A DNA stretch of 47,700 nucleotides. It comes from a bacterium. GTDB taxonomy: Bacteria; JACRDZ01; JAQUKH01. Numbering within the stretch: position 1 is the first letter of the stretch; every line of letters begins with the position of its first letter. Under the pieces are notes generated by a model. It did not search any database and was not told the origin of the DNA. It was given only the letters and a program-made list of their open reading frames with translations. Below, one piece after another: positions 25,817-32,369 of the stretch. The stretch spans positions 1 through 47,700 of the forward strand of contig JAQUKH010000022.1 in assembly GCA_028719205.1 (NCBI GenBank), read 5' to 3'. The translations under genes and the position numbers were made by a program.

Positions 25817-26563
25817 ATGTTAAAAGAACAAAACAATATTTTAATTTTTGTGTTAACAGGTTTTTATCTGGCAATTATTTTAGCCATAACAGCTATTTTA
25901 TCAGGTTTAGGCACAAGATGGTCTTTCTGGGATTTTCGCGCGGGCCTGAAAATTTTCAGGTGGGCGGTTTATGGAGAAATGGCGGTATTCGCGTTAACGC
26001 TGATCTCTGGTATCGTTGTGGAGTATAAACAATTTCAAAATATGTTCACTTTTTCCGTTATTGGTTTTTTAATAAGTGTTTCAGTTGCAGGTATGGGCTT
26101 GAAATGGATGTATATCGCTAAGCATGTTCCGGCCATCCACGACATTACTACCGATACTGAAAATCCTCCGAAATTTGACCTGATTCTTAATTTGCGTAAA
26201 GACGCGCTGAATTCTTCCGAATATGGAGGAATGGAAATCAGTTCGCAGCAGGAGAAAGCTTATCCTGACATTAAACCCGCTCTTCTTGAAGTTACACCGG
26301 AGAACGCGTACAAGCTTTGTTTGAAAACGGCTGGAGAAATGGGCTGGGATATTGTCAACGCGAACGCGGAGAAAGGATTTATTGAGGCGACTGACAGGAC
26401 CTTTTGGTTTGGCTTTAAGGATGATATTGTTATACGCGTTATGCCTGTTGATAAATCAAGCCGGATTGACCTACGTTCCGTCTCAAGAGTCGGGAGGAGT
26501 GATGTTGGAACGAACGCGAAAAGAATAAGAAATTTCTTTAAAAGATTGAATAAAAAAATATAA
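25817..26563 (+). CDS. Membrane protein with DUF1499 domain
   Basis: 248 residues. Three or four hydrophobic segments in the first ~105 residues are followed by a soluble DUF1499 domain: IHDITTDTENPPKF, IEATDRTFWFGFKDDIVIRV and RSVSRVGRSDVGTNAKRI are the family's signature. The function of DUF1499 is unknown. It lies 13 bases after the LUD gene with a G-rich ribosome-binding site (AAGGGGGGGG), and 10 bases before the rubredoxin gene, so it is surely co-transcribed. Confidence 0.88.
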   Translation: MLKEQNNILIFVLTGFYLAIILAITAILSGLGTRWSFWDFRAGLKIFRWAVYGEMAVFALTLISGIVVEYKQFQNMFTFSVIGFLISVSVAGMGLKWMYIAKHVPAIHDITTDTENPPKFDLILNLRKDALNSSEYGGMEISSQQEKAYPDIKPALLEVTPENAYKLCLKTAGEMGWDIVNANAEKGFIEATDRTFWFGFKDDIVIRVMPVDKSSRIDLRSVSRVGRSDVGTNAKRIRNFFKRLNKKI

Positions 26564-26573
26564 GGGAAAAAAT

Positions 26574-26822
26574 ATGACAAAATATCGCTGTAAAGTATGC
26601 GGATATATTTATGACAGCATAAATATAGACGGACGTGACCAGATACCTGAAAAATGTCCGGTATGCGGCGCTTTTCAGTCAGCATTTTTATTAATCCCGC
26701 CATCAGAGGTTAATCTGGGTATTTATTTTAATCTTTTTCAGCCCGGATGGTGGGCCTTGCATTTTACCGGGATAAGTTTAGTTTACATTATAGGCCGGTT
26801 GATCTGGCATGGAATGCCGTGA
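26574..26822 (+). CDS. Membrane-anchored rubredoxin-like protein
   Basis: 82 residues. The N-terminal half is a short rubredoxin-like domain with four Cys ligands (Cys6, Cys9, Cys28, Cys31 in CKVCGYIYD and CPVCGA). Its middle loop is short as in rubrerythrin tails rather than full rubredoxin. The C-terminal half is one hydrophobic helix that starts with GWWALHF. It probably presents an iron centre at the inner face of the membrane and could feed electrons to the superoxide reductase of the same operon. The GWWxLH start of the helix recurs in the 39-residue protein encoded next. Confidence 0.85.
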   Translation: MTKYRCKVCGYIYDSINIDGRDQIPEKCPVCGAFQSAFLLIPPSEVNLGIYFNLFQPGWWALHFTGISLVYIIGRLIWHGMP

Positions 26823-26831
26823 GGAGAAAAG

Positions 26832-26951
26832 ATGTTAAAGAATTTTTTACGGTTTAAATCAGGCTGGTGGATCCTGCATTTAATTGCGGTCAGTTTTACT
26901 CTATATCTTGCATATGTAATAGATTTTTCCGCCCGTTTTGTTAAGAAATAG
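26832..26951 (+). CDS. 39-residue single-helix membrane protein
   Basis: ATG at 26832 with GAGGAG five bases ahead, stop TAG at 26949-26951. The product is one hydrophobic helix preceded by FKSGWWILHLIAVSF, which parallels the rubredoxin protein's FQPGWWALHFTGISL. It therefore looks like a copy of the membrane anchor without the iron domain. It lies 9 bases after that gene and 32 before the next. Good spacing and the shared motif argue that it is real despite its size. Confidence 0.7.
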   Translation: MLKNFLRFKSGWWILHLIAVSFTLYLAYVIDFSARFVKK

Positions 26952-26983
26952 TCCGCCTGAAATCTTATTAAATGGAGGATATT

Positions 26984-27394
26984 ATGAATATTCGCCGATG
27001 TTTATGGATAGCTTTGGTATTGCTGGCAGGAGGAGGGCTGCTGCTGCATTTACGCGTGCACCCTTTATATTTGCCGTCTGATCTGGAGCATATTAATATG
27101 GCTAATCTTTTTGCCTTTATGTTCCCTCTGGTTGATTTGATAATAGTCAGTGTTTTATTTATGTCTCCGGCAACATCCGCTTATGGATATTTACTGAACG
27201 GTATGTTCGCTGTTTACGCGTCCGTGTTAATGGGGCATATGAGTATTTATGGATATTTTGTAAATCATCCTTCTTTAGGGGAATGGATTTTTACTTCTAC
27301 TTTGCCTGATATTTTGATTGCCTGGGCTGATTTTTTCACAGGATGCGCTTTGTTTTATGTTTTACAGTTACCAAAATTTGATAAAGCTAAATAG
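26984..27394 (+). CDS. Four-helix membrane protein of the superoxide reductase operon
   Basis: 136 residues with about four membrane segments and short loops. Several His lie near helix ends (LLLHLRVHP, EHINM, MGHMS, VNHP), so haem or metal binding is possible but unproven. No family was recognised. ATG at 26984 follows GGAGG. It ends one base before the stop of the convergent 854-residue cytochrome gene. As last gene of the operon it could form a membrane complex with the anchored rubredoxin and the 39-residue helix; this is inference. Confidence 0.7.
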   Translation: MNIRRCLWIALVLLAGGGLLLHLRVHPLYLPSDLEHINMANLFAFMFPLVDLIIVSVLFMSPATSAYGYLLNGMFAVYASVLMGHMSIYGYFVNHPSLGEWIFTSTLPDILIAWADFFTGCALFYVLQLPKFDKAK

Positions 27395-27395
27395 T

Positions 27396-29960
27396 TTACC
27401 ATGTTAAATTACTATGGTTTTTACTATGGCAGTTGATAGTGCATTTCCCGCCTGTATAATTTGCATTAGTAATAATTGTTAAATTAGCTCCGGTCATCGG
27501 GCTTGTATCTAAGTTTGTAAAATGATTAACAGGAAGTTTATTTATATCATGACATTCAACACAAGTGATACCCGCGCTTATATGAAAGCTATGCCTGCCG
27601 GAAGAATAGCTGTTAAATTCTGTTGTTCCTGAGATATGACATAAATTACATTGTGTGTTTATGTTAATACTTCCGTTTAACCAATTAGGTGTTGTTTGTC
27701 CTCCATGGCAGCTTACCTTCGCGCAAGTTACGTTCAGGCCGTTATACGCGAGATTTCCAGATTTTGCTTTATAAACATTATTAAAAATTACATCCGTGGT
27801 ATTATTAATATGTTTATTTGTATTAGCGCCCGCGCCTGTGTGACAGGATGAACAATTTACATTTATAAACGCGGTATGCACCGCGTGGCTGCCTGCTATA
27901 TTCGGATATGCTGAGCCTGACGGTGGTGTGGCATGGCATGTAACACAATTTGAAATTGTTAACGGCCATATATGACAACTTAAACAAGATGGCCCGCTTC
28001 CGGTAACACCTGTCAAACTTGCTCCGTGACAATTTATATTAGCGCATTTAGTTGTGCCATTGGTTTTTGCGTATGAACTGTGATTAAATCTTACGTCAGG
28101 GTACCATGCAGTCATATGCACCTTCGTCTGGTTCTCCATATGGCAAATATTACAAGCAACTTTAGACCCGCCGCCGAGATAGTTTGTTCCATGACATTTC
28201 TGGCAGGAAGTAATGTTTGCAACTGCGTTAGTTTTATGATTTGGAATAATCCATGCAGCGGCAGGGTGGTTAACTCCCGGCCCGTTATGACAGTTGAAAC
28301 AACTTATACCCGAAGTTCCGCCCTTGAAATCAGTCCCATGACAGGTTTGACATGCAGAGAAATCCACTTCGGCTGTAATACCGTGGTTAGCCGGTAAGTT
28401 CCAGTTTGAAGGATGTGTGCCCGTAAAAGGCCATGCATGACAGCTCGAACAAGAAGGCCCGCTCCCGGCGATACCTGTAAGATTAGCTCCGTGACAGTTT
28501 ACATTAGCGCATTTAACTGTGCCATTAGTTTTAGTATAAGCCCTGTGATTAAGCTGGACGTCAGGGTACCATGCAGCCATATGCACCTTCGTCTGGTTCT
28601 CCATATGGCAGATATTACAAGCAACTTTAGACCCGCCGCCAAGATAGTTTGTTCCGTGGCATTTTTGGCACTGTGAAATGTTTGCGACAGCGTTAGTTTT
28701 ATGATTAGGAATGATCCAGGCCGCGGCAGGGTGGTTAACCCCCGGACCGGTATGGCAGTTAAAACAACTTATATTTGCAGTGCCGCCCCTGAAATCAGTT
28801 CCGTGACAAGCCTGACAGGCCGAGAAATCCAATTCAGCGATAATCCCATGTTCAGCCGCCAATTTCCAATCCGAAGGATGGCGGACATAAGGCCATATAT
28901 GACAGCTCGAACAAGAAGGCCCGCTTCCTGTAACACCTGTCAAACTTGCTCCATGACAATTTACATTAGCGCATTTAGTTGTTCCGTTAGCTTTAGCATA
29001 AACCCTGTGATTAAGCTGAACATCCGGATACCATGCAACTATATGTACCTTAGCCTGGGTTTCCATATGGCAAATATTACAGGCTACTTTAGCCCCGCCG
29101 CCTGAATAATCAATTCCATGGCATTTTTGACACATTGTTAAACTCGAGAGAGCGTTATTCTTATGATCCGGAACAATCCAGGAAGCAGTGGAATGATTTA
29201 ACCCGGGGCCCTGGTGGCACTTGTAACAGCTTACTCCGCTTATTCCTCCTTTATAATCACTTCCGTGGCATGATGAACAAGCAGGAAAATCTTTTATGGC
29301 AGTTTCTCCGTGCTTCTCAGCTAAATCCCAGCCTGTTGAATGTTCTTTATTTGAATGGCATAGAGTATTATTAAAACATCCCGGCTGTGTTCCTTCAGGT
29401 GCTGAAGGATTTGGTTTGAGAACGGAATTCGCGCCGTTAGAATGACAATATACACAAATATTCGCGTTATTTATGTCGGTATTTGTATGGGTTGCTGATG
29501 TATCACTTCGCCAGGGAGCCTTAGAATGCGGCGCGTTGACAGAGTGGCAGGTAAAACAAGATTTATTTATGTTCCCGCCTGAAAAATCCTCGCCGTGACA
29601 GGACTGGCAGTTGGAAAAACCTTTTAATTTACCGGGAGCGGATTTAGCCGCGCTTCCATGTGCGGTTAACCATTCCGCGGTATGTTCAAAAGGCCCATCC
29701 GCATGGCACGATGTTCTGTTAAAATCAGCGGAAAAACAGCTTACATTTGAAATTCCGCCATTACGATCTGCTCCGTGGCATTCGGCGCAGTTGTTTTTAT
29801 TTGAAAGGAACGCGGCCCTATGATCTGAAATCCAGTTTTCAGCGTGCTCTCCGGTAGTCGGATTAATGATCGATTTTTTATTCCTGTCGCTGCAGCCCGC
29901 GTAATATAAAAATATAATGGAAAAGAGAACCGTTAAAATAAAATTTTTTAATTTTATCAC
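27396..29960 (-). CDS. Giant multihaem cytochrome lipoprotein with CxxCH and expanded haem motifs
   Basis: 854 residues. A lipobox (YAGC) is followed by about 23 CxxCH motifs plus four C-x4-CH (CANVNCH twice, CANINCH, CAKVSCH), one C-x5-CH (CFNNTLCH), one C-x3-CH at the C-terminus (CTINCH) and a very wide Cys...CH pair. Pairs of C-x4-CH and CxxCH match the repeat described for Geobacter as GSu_C4xC__C2xCH. Residues ~225-680 are three near-identical units of about 154 residues with six Cys...CH motifs each. Likely an outer-membrane wire for extracellular electron transfer. The first ~205 residues are paralogous to the product of 989-1615. The gene diverges from a LexA-like repressor. Confidence 0.92.
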   Translation of the reverse strand: MIKLKNFILTVLFSIIFLYYAGCSDRNKKSIINPTTGEHAENWISDHRAAFLSNKNNCAECHGADRNGGISNVSCFSADFNRTSCHADGPFEHTAEWLTAHGSAAKSAPGKLKGFSNCQSCHGEDFSGGNINKSCFTCHSVNAPHSKAPWRSDTSATHTNTDINNANICVYCHSNGANSVLKPNPSAPEGTQPGCFNNTLCHSNKEHSTGWDLAEKHGETAIKDFPACSSCHGSDYKGGISGVSCYKCHQGPGLNHSTASWIVPDHKNNALSSLTMCQKCHGIDYSGGGAKVACNICHMETQAKVHIVAWYPDVQLNHRVYAKANGTTKCANVNCHGASLTGVTGSGPSCSSCHIWPYVRHPSDWKLAAEHGIIAELDFSACQACHGTDFRGGTANISCFNCHTGPGVNHPAAAWIIPNHKTNAVANISQCQKCHGTNYLGGGSKVACNICHMENQTKVHMAAWYPDVQLNHRAYTKTNGTVKCANVNCHGANLTGIAGSGPSCSSCHAWPFTGTHPSNWNLPANHGITAEVDFSACQTCHGTDFKGGTSGISCFNCHNGPGVNHPAAAWIIPNHKTNAVANITSCQKCHGTNYLGGGSKVACNICHMENQTKVHMTAWYPDVRFNHSSYAKTNGTTKCANINCHGASLTGVTGSGPSCLSCHIWPLTISNCVTCHATPPSGSAYPNIAGSHAVHTAFINVNCSSCHTGAGANTNKHINNTTDVIFNNVYKAKSGNLAYNGLNVTCAKVSCHGGQTTPNWLNGSININTQCNLCHISGTTEFNSYSSGRHSFHISAGITCVECHDINKLPVNHFTNLDTSPMTGANLTIITNANYTGGKCTINCHSKNHSNLTW
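27955..29290 (-). repeat. Three tandem ~465-bp coding repeats
   Basis: Direct repeats inside the giant cytochrome gene. The same stretch (GTACCATGCA or a close variant) occurs near 28099, 28566 and 29028, giving periods of about 465 and 462 bases, or 155 and 154 codons. The two units nearest the gene's 3' end are the most alike, suggesting stepwise duplication. Confidence 0.85.
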
Positions 29961-30014
29961 TTTACTACCCTCTAATTTCCATCCCTCCTTAAAACAGATT
30001 GTTAAAGTATATTA

Positions 30015-30051
30015 AGTATATATATTAACTTGTCTTAACAATATATATACT
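30015..30051. promoter_or_regulatory. Palindromic operator in the divergent region
   Basis: Perfect 12-bp inverted repeat AGTATATATATT / AATATATATACT (30015-30026 and 30040-30051) with a 13-base spacer. It lies between the giant cytochrome gene (minus) and the LexA-like repressor (plus), so it may control both. The binding protein is inferred to be the repressor encoded next to it. The strong AT bias means part of the symmetry could be chance. Confidence 0.5.
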
Positions 30052-30129
30052 AAAATGTTAACTTTGTCAAGCATTATTTTCAAAGTATAAAATTAAAGAT
30101 TGAAAGATTTTAACCGAAAATTTAAAGAT

Positions 30130-30759
30130 ATGAAAAGAGGAATAGGGGAATATATATATAATATCAGGGAAAAAAACGGCGGTAAAGGTTTCTGGTCATT
30201 AAGATCGGTTGCTAAGCGCGCGAAAATTTCAGATGCTTATCTGTCTCAGCTTGAAAATGGAAAAGTAAAACATCCTCTGCCGGACATCTTAAGAAATATC
30301 TCGATAGCCTGCCGTCAGCCTTACGAAGATTTTCTTTGCGCGGCAGGATATCTTACACCTAAACAAAAAACACCGAAAATTTTGGAAATACCTGTATATA
30401 AAGACGTGCCGGACGATAAGACAGATTTAATTTACGATGAAATAATTTCTATTAATTATGAATTTATCGGGAATAATAACTGCTTCGCGCTTAAAATGAA
30501 AGGCGATTACCTTAATGATAATGGTATTTCCAAAGGGGATATAATCATTGTAAGCCGGGATGTTGAATGTAAAAATGGAGATCTGGTTATCGCGAGAATT
30601 ACGGATTTGTGTAAAATAAAGACATTTTATAAACTTCAGAGCAATCCTCACCCAAAAATAGTGCTTCAGCCATGCCGGGATAAATGTGAATCCGCCATTC
30701 TTTTGTCGGAAGAAATTGAAATTATAGGCAAAATTACCCAAACAATTAAAAGAATGTAA
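30130..30759 (+). CDS. XRE repressor with inactive LexA/S24-like C-terminal domain
   Basis: 209 residues from ATG 30130 (a TTG at 30100 in frame is possible; neither has a good ribosome-binding site). An XRE helix-turn-helix (LRSVAKRAKISDAYLSQLENGK) is followed by a LexA-type S24 domain with CFALKMKGDYLNDNGISKGD. In active members the sequence is G-(D/M)-S-M; here the nucleophilic Ser is Tyr127, while the Lys (Lys164, in KIKTF) is kept. Self-cleavage is therefore unlikely, so it may respond to a ligand or redox state rather than RecA. It diverges from the giant cytochrome gene and probably represses it. Regulatory copy 7 lies after it. Confidence 0.82.
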   Translation: MKRGIGEYIYNIREKNGGKGFWSLRSVAKRAKISDAYLSQLENGKVKHPLPDILRNISIACRQPYEDFLCAAGYLTPKQKTPKILEIPVYKDVPDDKTDLIYDEIISINYEFIGNNNCFALKMKGDYLNDNGISKGDIIIVSRDVECKNGDLVIARITDLCKIKTFYKLQSNPHPKIVLQPCRDKCESAILLSEEIEIIGKITQTIKRM

Positions 30760-30789
30760 AAGCCGCTTCTTAGCTGTATTCCTCATTAG

Positions 30790-30854
30790 GGTAGAAAAAA
30801 GTCAATAAAAAGCAGAATCAACACCTTTTTTTCTCAAAATAAAAAGTGTATCAT
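30790..30854 (+). promoter_or_regulatory. GTCA-box promoter element, copy 7
   Basis: TAG at 30792-30794, GTCA at 30801-30804, AGCAGAATCAACACC, a T-run in place of the -35 hexamer, and TATCAT at 30849-30854. It starts 31 bases after the repressor's stop and serves the cytochrome-superoxide reductase fusion at 30896. Confidence 0.65.
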
Positions 30855-30895
30855 GAAAAAAGTAAAAAATAAATTTCACTAAAAAGGAGAGTAAT

Positions 30896-31504
30896 ATGAA
30901 AAAAGTATTTAGTTTAAAGTTATTTATCGCCTTATTGTGCCTGTTTTATTCAAGTATTGCACATGCTGAATCTTTGGAAACATCAAAAGCGGATAAAAGT
31001 TTATTTGAAACGAAATGCTCTTATTGCCATGAGATCGAGAGGCCTCTTTCAAAAAGAAAAAACAAGGACGGATGGACGGCTACAGTAAAAAGAATGCAGT
31101 CTAAAAATCCTTCTCATATAAGTGATGCGGAGGCAGAAAGTATCATTGCTTATTTATCGTATGAAAGAGGAGAAGAAGCGCCTGTTAACAGGATCAAAGA
31201 CCCTTCTAACCTTTCAGAGCTTGAGAAAAAACATGTCCCGGTAATTCAAATCGGGTCTGGAGATGTTGAGAAAAAAATTGTAACAATTACCGTGAAAGTT
31301 GGAGAAGTACCGCACCCGATGGAGGCAACACATTATATAAAATATATTGAACTTTTTATTGATGGTAAATCAGCCGGGAAAGTTGACCTCAAACCGGGCG
31401 ATAAACCGGAAGCAAGTTTTAATGTGTCCGGAGCGGCGGGTAAACGCGTTACCGCGCGTGAGGAATGTAATCTTCACGGCCTGTGGGAAGGCGAAGCCAG
31501 ATAA
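30896..31504 (+). CDS. Exported cytochrome c-superoxide reductase fusion
   Basis: 202 residues. A signal peptide (to AHA, about 24) leads to a small cytochrome c domain with Cys41-x2-Cys44-His45 (CSYCH) and a probable Met67 ligand. From ~105 a full one-iron superoxide reductase domain follows: His113 (EKKHVP), His140 (PHPM), His146 (THYI), Cys191 and His194 (CNLHGLW). The spacing of the five ligands equals that in the cytoplasmic enzyme at 24286. The haem would pass electrons straight to the catalytic iron in the periplasm, replacing rubredoxin. AAGGAG precedes the ATG and regulatory copy 7 lies upstream. I recall haem-containing superoxide reductases in Geobacter-type bacteria but cannot verify this here. 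Confidence 0.9.
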   Translation: MKKVFSLKLFIALLCLFYSSIAHAESLETSKADKSLFETKCSYCHEIERPLSKRKNKDGWTATVKRMQSKNPSHISDAEAESIIAYLSYERGEEAPVNRIKDPSNLSELEKKHVPVIQIGSGDVEKKIVTITVKVGEVPHPMEATHYIKYIELFIDGKSAGKVDLKPGDKPEASFNVSGAAGKRVTAREECNLHGLWEGEAR

Positions 31505-31569
31505 ACAGGCCTATATAAATTACTGAAATATTAAACAAATATATTATTTCATATTAATTAATTTAATAA

Positions 31570-31597
31570 TTGAAATCTTAAAATGGGGGAGTATAAT
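31570..31597 (+). promoter_or_regulatory. Promoter of the REC-AraC cluster (no GTCA box)
   Basis: TTGAAA at 31570-31575, 16 bases, TATAAT at 31592-31597; the ATG lies 40 bases downstream. It lacks the GTCA box and A-rich upstream sequence of the ten-copy element. The rest of the 31505-31637 gap is AT-rich without recognisable features. Confidence 0.6.
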
Positions 31598-31637
31598 TAA
31601 ACTGTATTATTACTAACAATAAAAAATGGAGTAATAT

Positions 31638-32369
31638 ATGCCGGATAAAATATTAATTGTGGATGATGATGAAGCTTTCAGGTCGGAGTTTAAAGAATTA
31701 TTTGATTATTATGATGTAATAGAGGCTTCGGATGGACAATCCGCTTTGAAATTATTAAAGTCGGCAAATGATATCGGCCTTATTCTTCTGGATGTAATGA
31801 TGCCGGGAATAAGCGGTATCGAGGTTTTAAAAGAGATAAAAAAGACGGATCCGGATGTAGGAATTGTGATTTTAACAGGTTATAGTTCAAAAGACTTGGC
31901 GATCAAGGCATTAAAAGGGCATGCTGATGATTATATTGAAAAACCGATAGACCTCAATAAAACAAGAGAAATTATTGAAAAGGCGTTTGAAAATAAACGG
32001 GGAGAAGATAAGATAAATACAGGAGATATACCGGGCAAGATAGAAAAAGTAAAAAGTTTTATTAAAAGGAATTGTTATAAAAAAACATCTTTAACAGATG
32101 TGTCTAAAGCAGTTTGTCTCAGTCCGAAATATTTAAGCAGAATATTTAAAAACAGCACTGGTGTAAACTTTATCGAATATAAGTTGAGAATAAAAATGGA
32201 AAAGGCAAAGGAGCTTCTGGTTAAAACGGGTTACAACGTGAATCAGATCTCGGATAAATTAGGATATGAGAACGCTGAATCTTTTATCAGGCAATTCAAT
32301 AAACTTGCAGGTTCTACTCCCACGGAATACCGGAGGAAATATTTAAAAAAGAAAAATAAAAAGTTATGA
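31638..32369 (+). CDS. Response regulator with AraC-type DNA-binding domain
   Basis: 243 residues. The receiver (1-120) has the acidic pocket VDDD, phospho-acceptor Asp52 (LLDVMMPG), Thr (LTGYS) and Lys (EKP). The C-terminal ~100 residues are an AraC double helix-turn-helix: SLTDVSKAVCLSPKYLSRIF and NVNQISDKLGYENAESF followed by FNKLAGSTPTEYRR. It is the only receiver-coupled DNA-binding protein in the window and is coupled by a 4-base overlap to a sensor kinase. I suggest it as a candidate activator of the ten-copy GTCA element, because AraC-type proteins bind direct repeats about one helical turn apart; this is inference. Confidence 0.92.
   Translation: MPDKILIVDDDEAFRSEFKELFDYYDVIEASDGQSALKLLKSANDIGLILLDVMMPGISGIEVLKEIKKTDPDVGIVILTGYSSKDLAIKALKGHADDYIEKPIDLNKTREIIEKAFENKRGEDKINTGDIPGKIEKVKSFIKRNCYKKTSLTDVSKAVCLSPKYLSRIFKNSTGVNFIEYKLRIKMEKAKELLVKTGYNVNQISDKLGYENAESFIRQFNKLAGSTPTEYRRKYLKKKNKKL

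Noticed and set aside
28080-29105. Long open frames on the plus strand opposite the giant cytochrome gene
   Set aside because: They are antisense echoes of the repeated haem modules, have no ribosome-binding sites, and contain no recognisable domain.
27955-29290. Regular repeats that could suggest a CRISPR array
   Set aside because: The units are about 465 bases, coding, and without short repeats separated by unique spacers.
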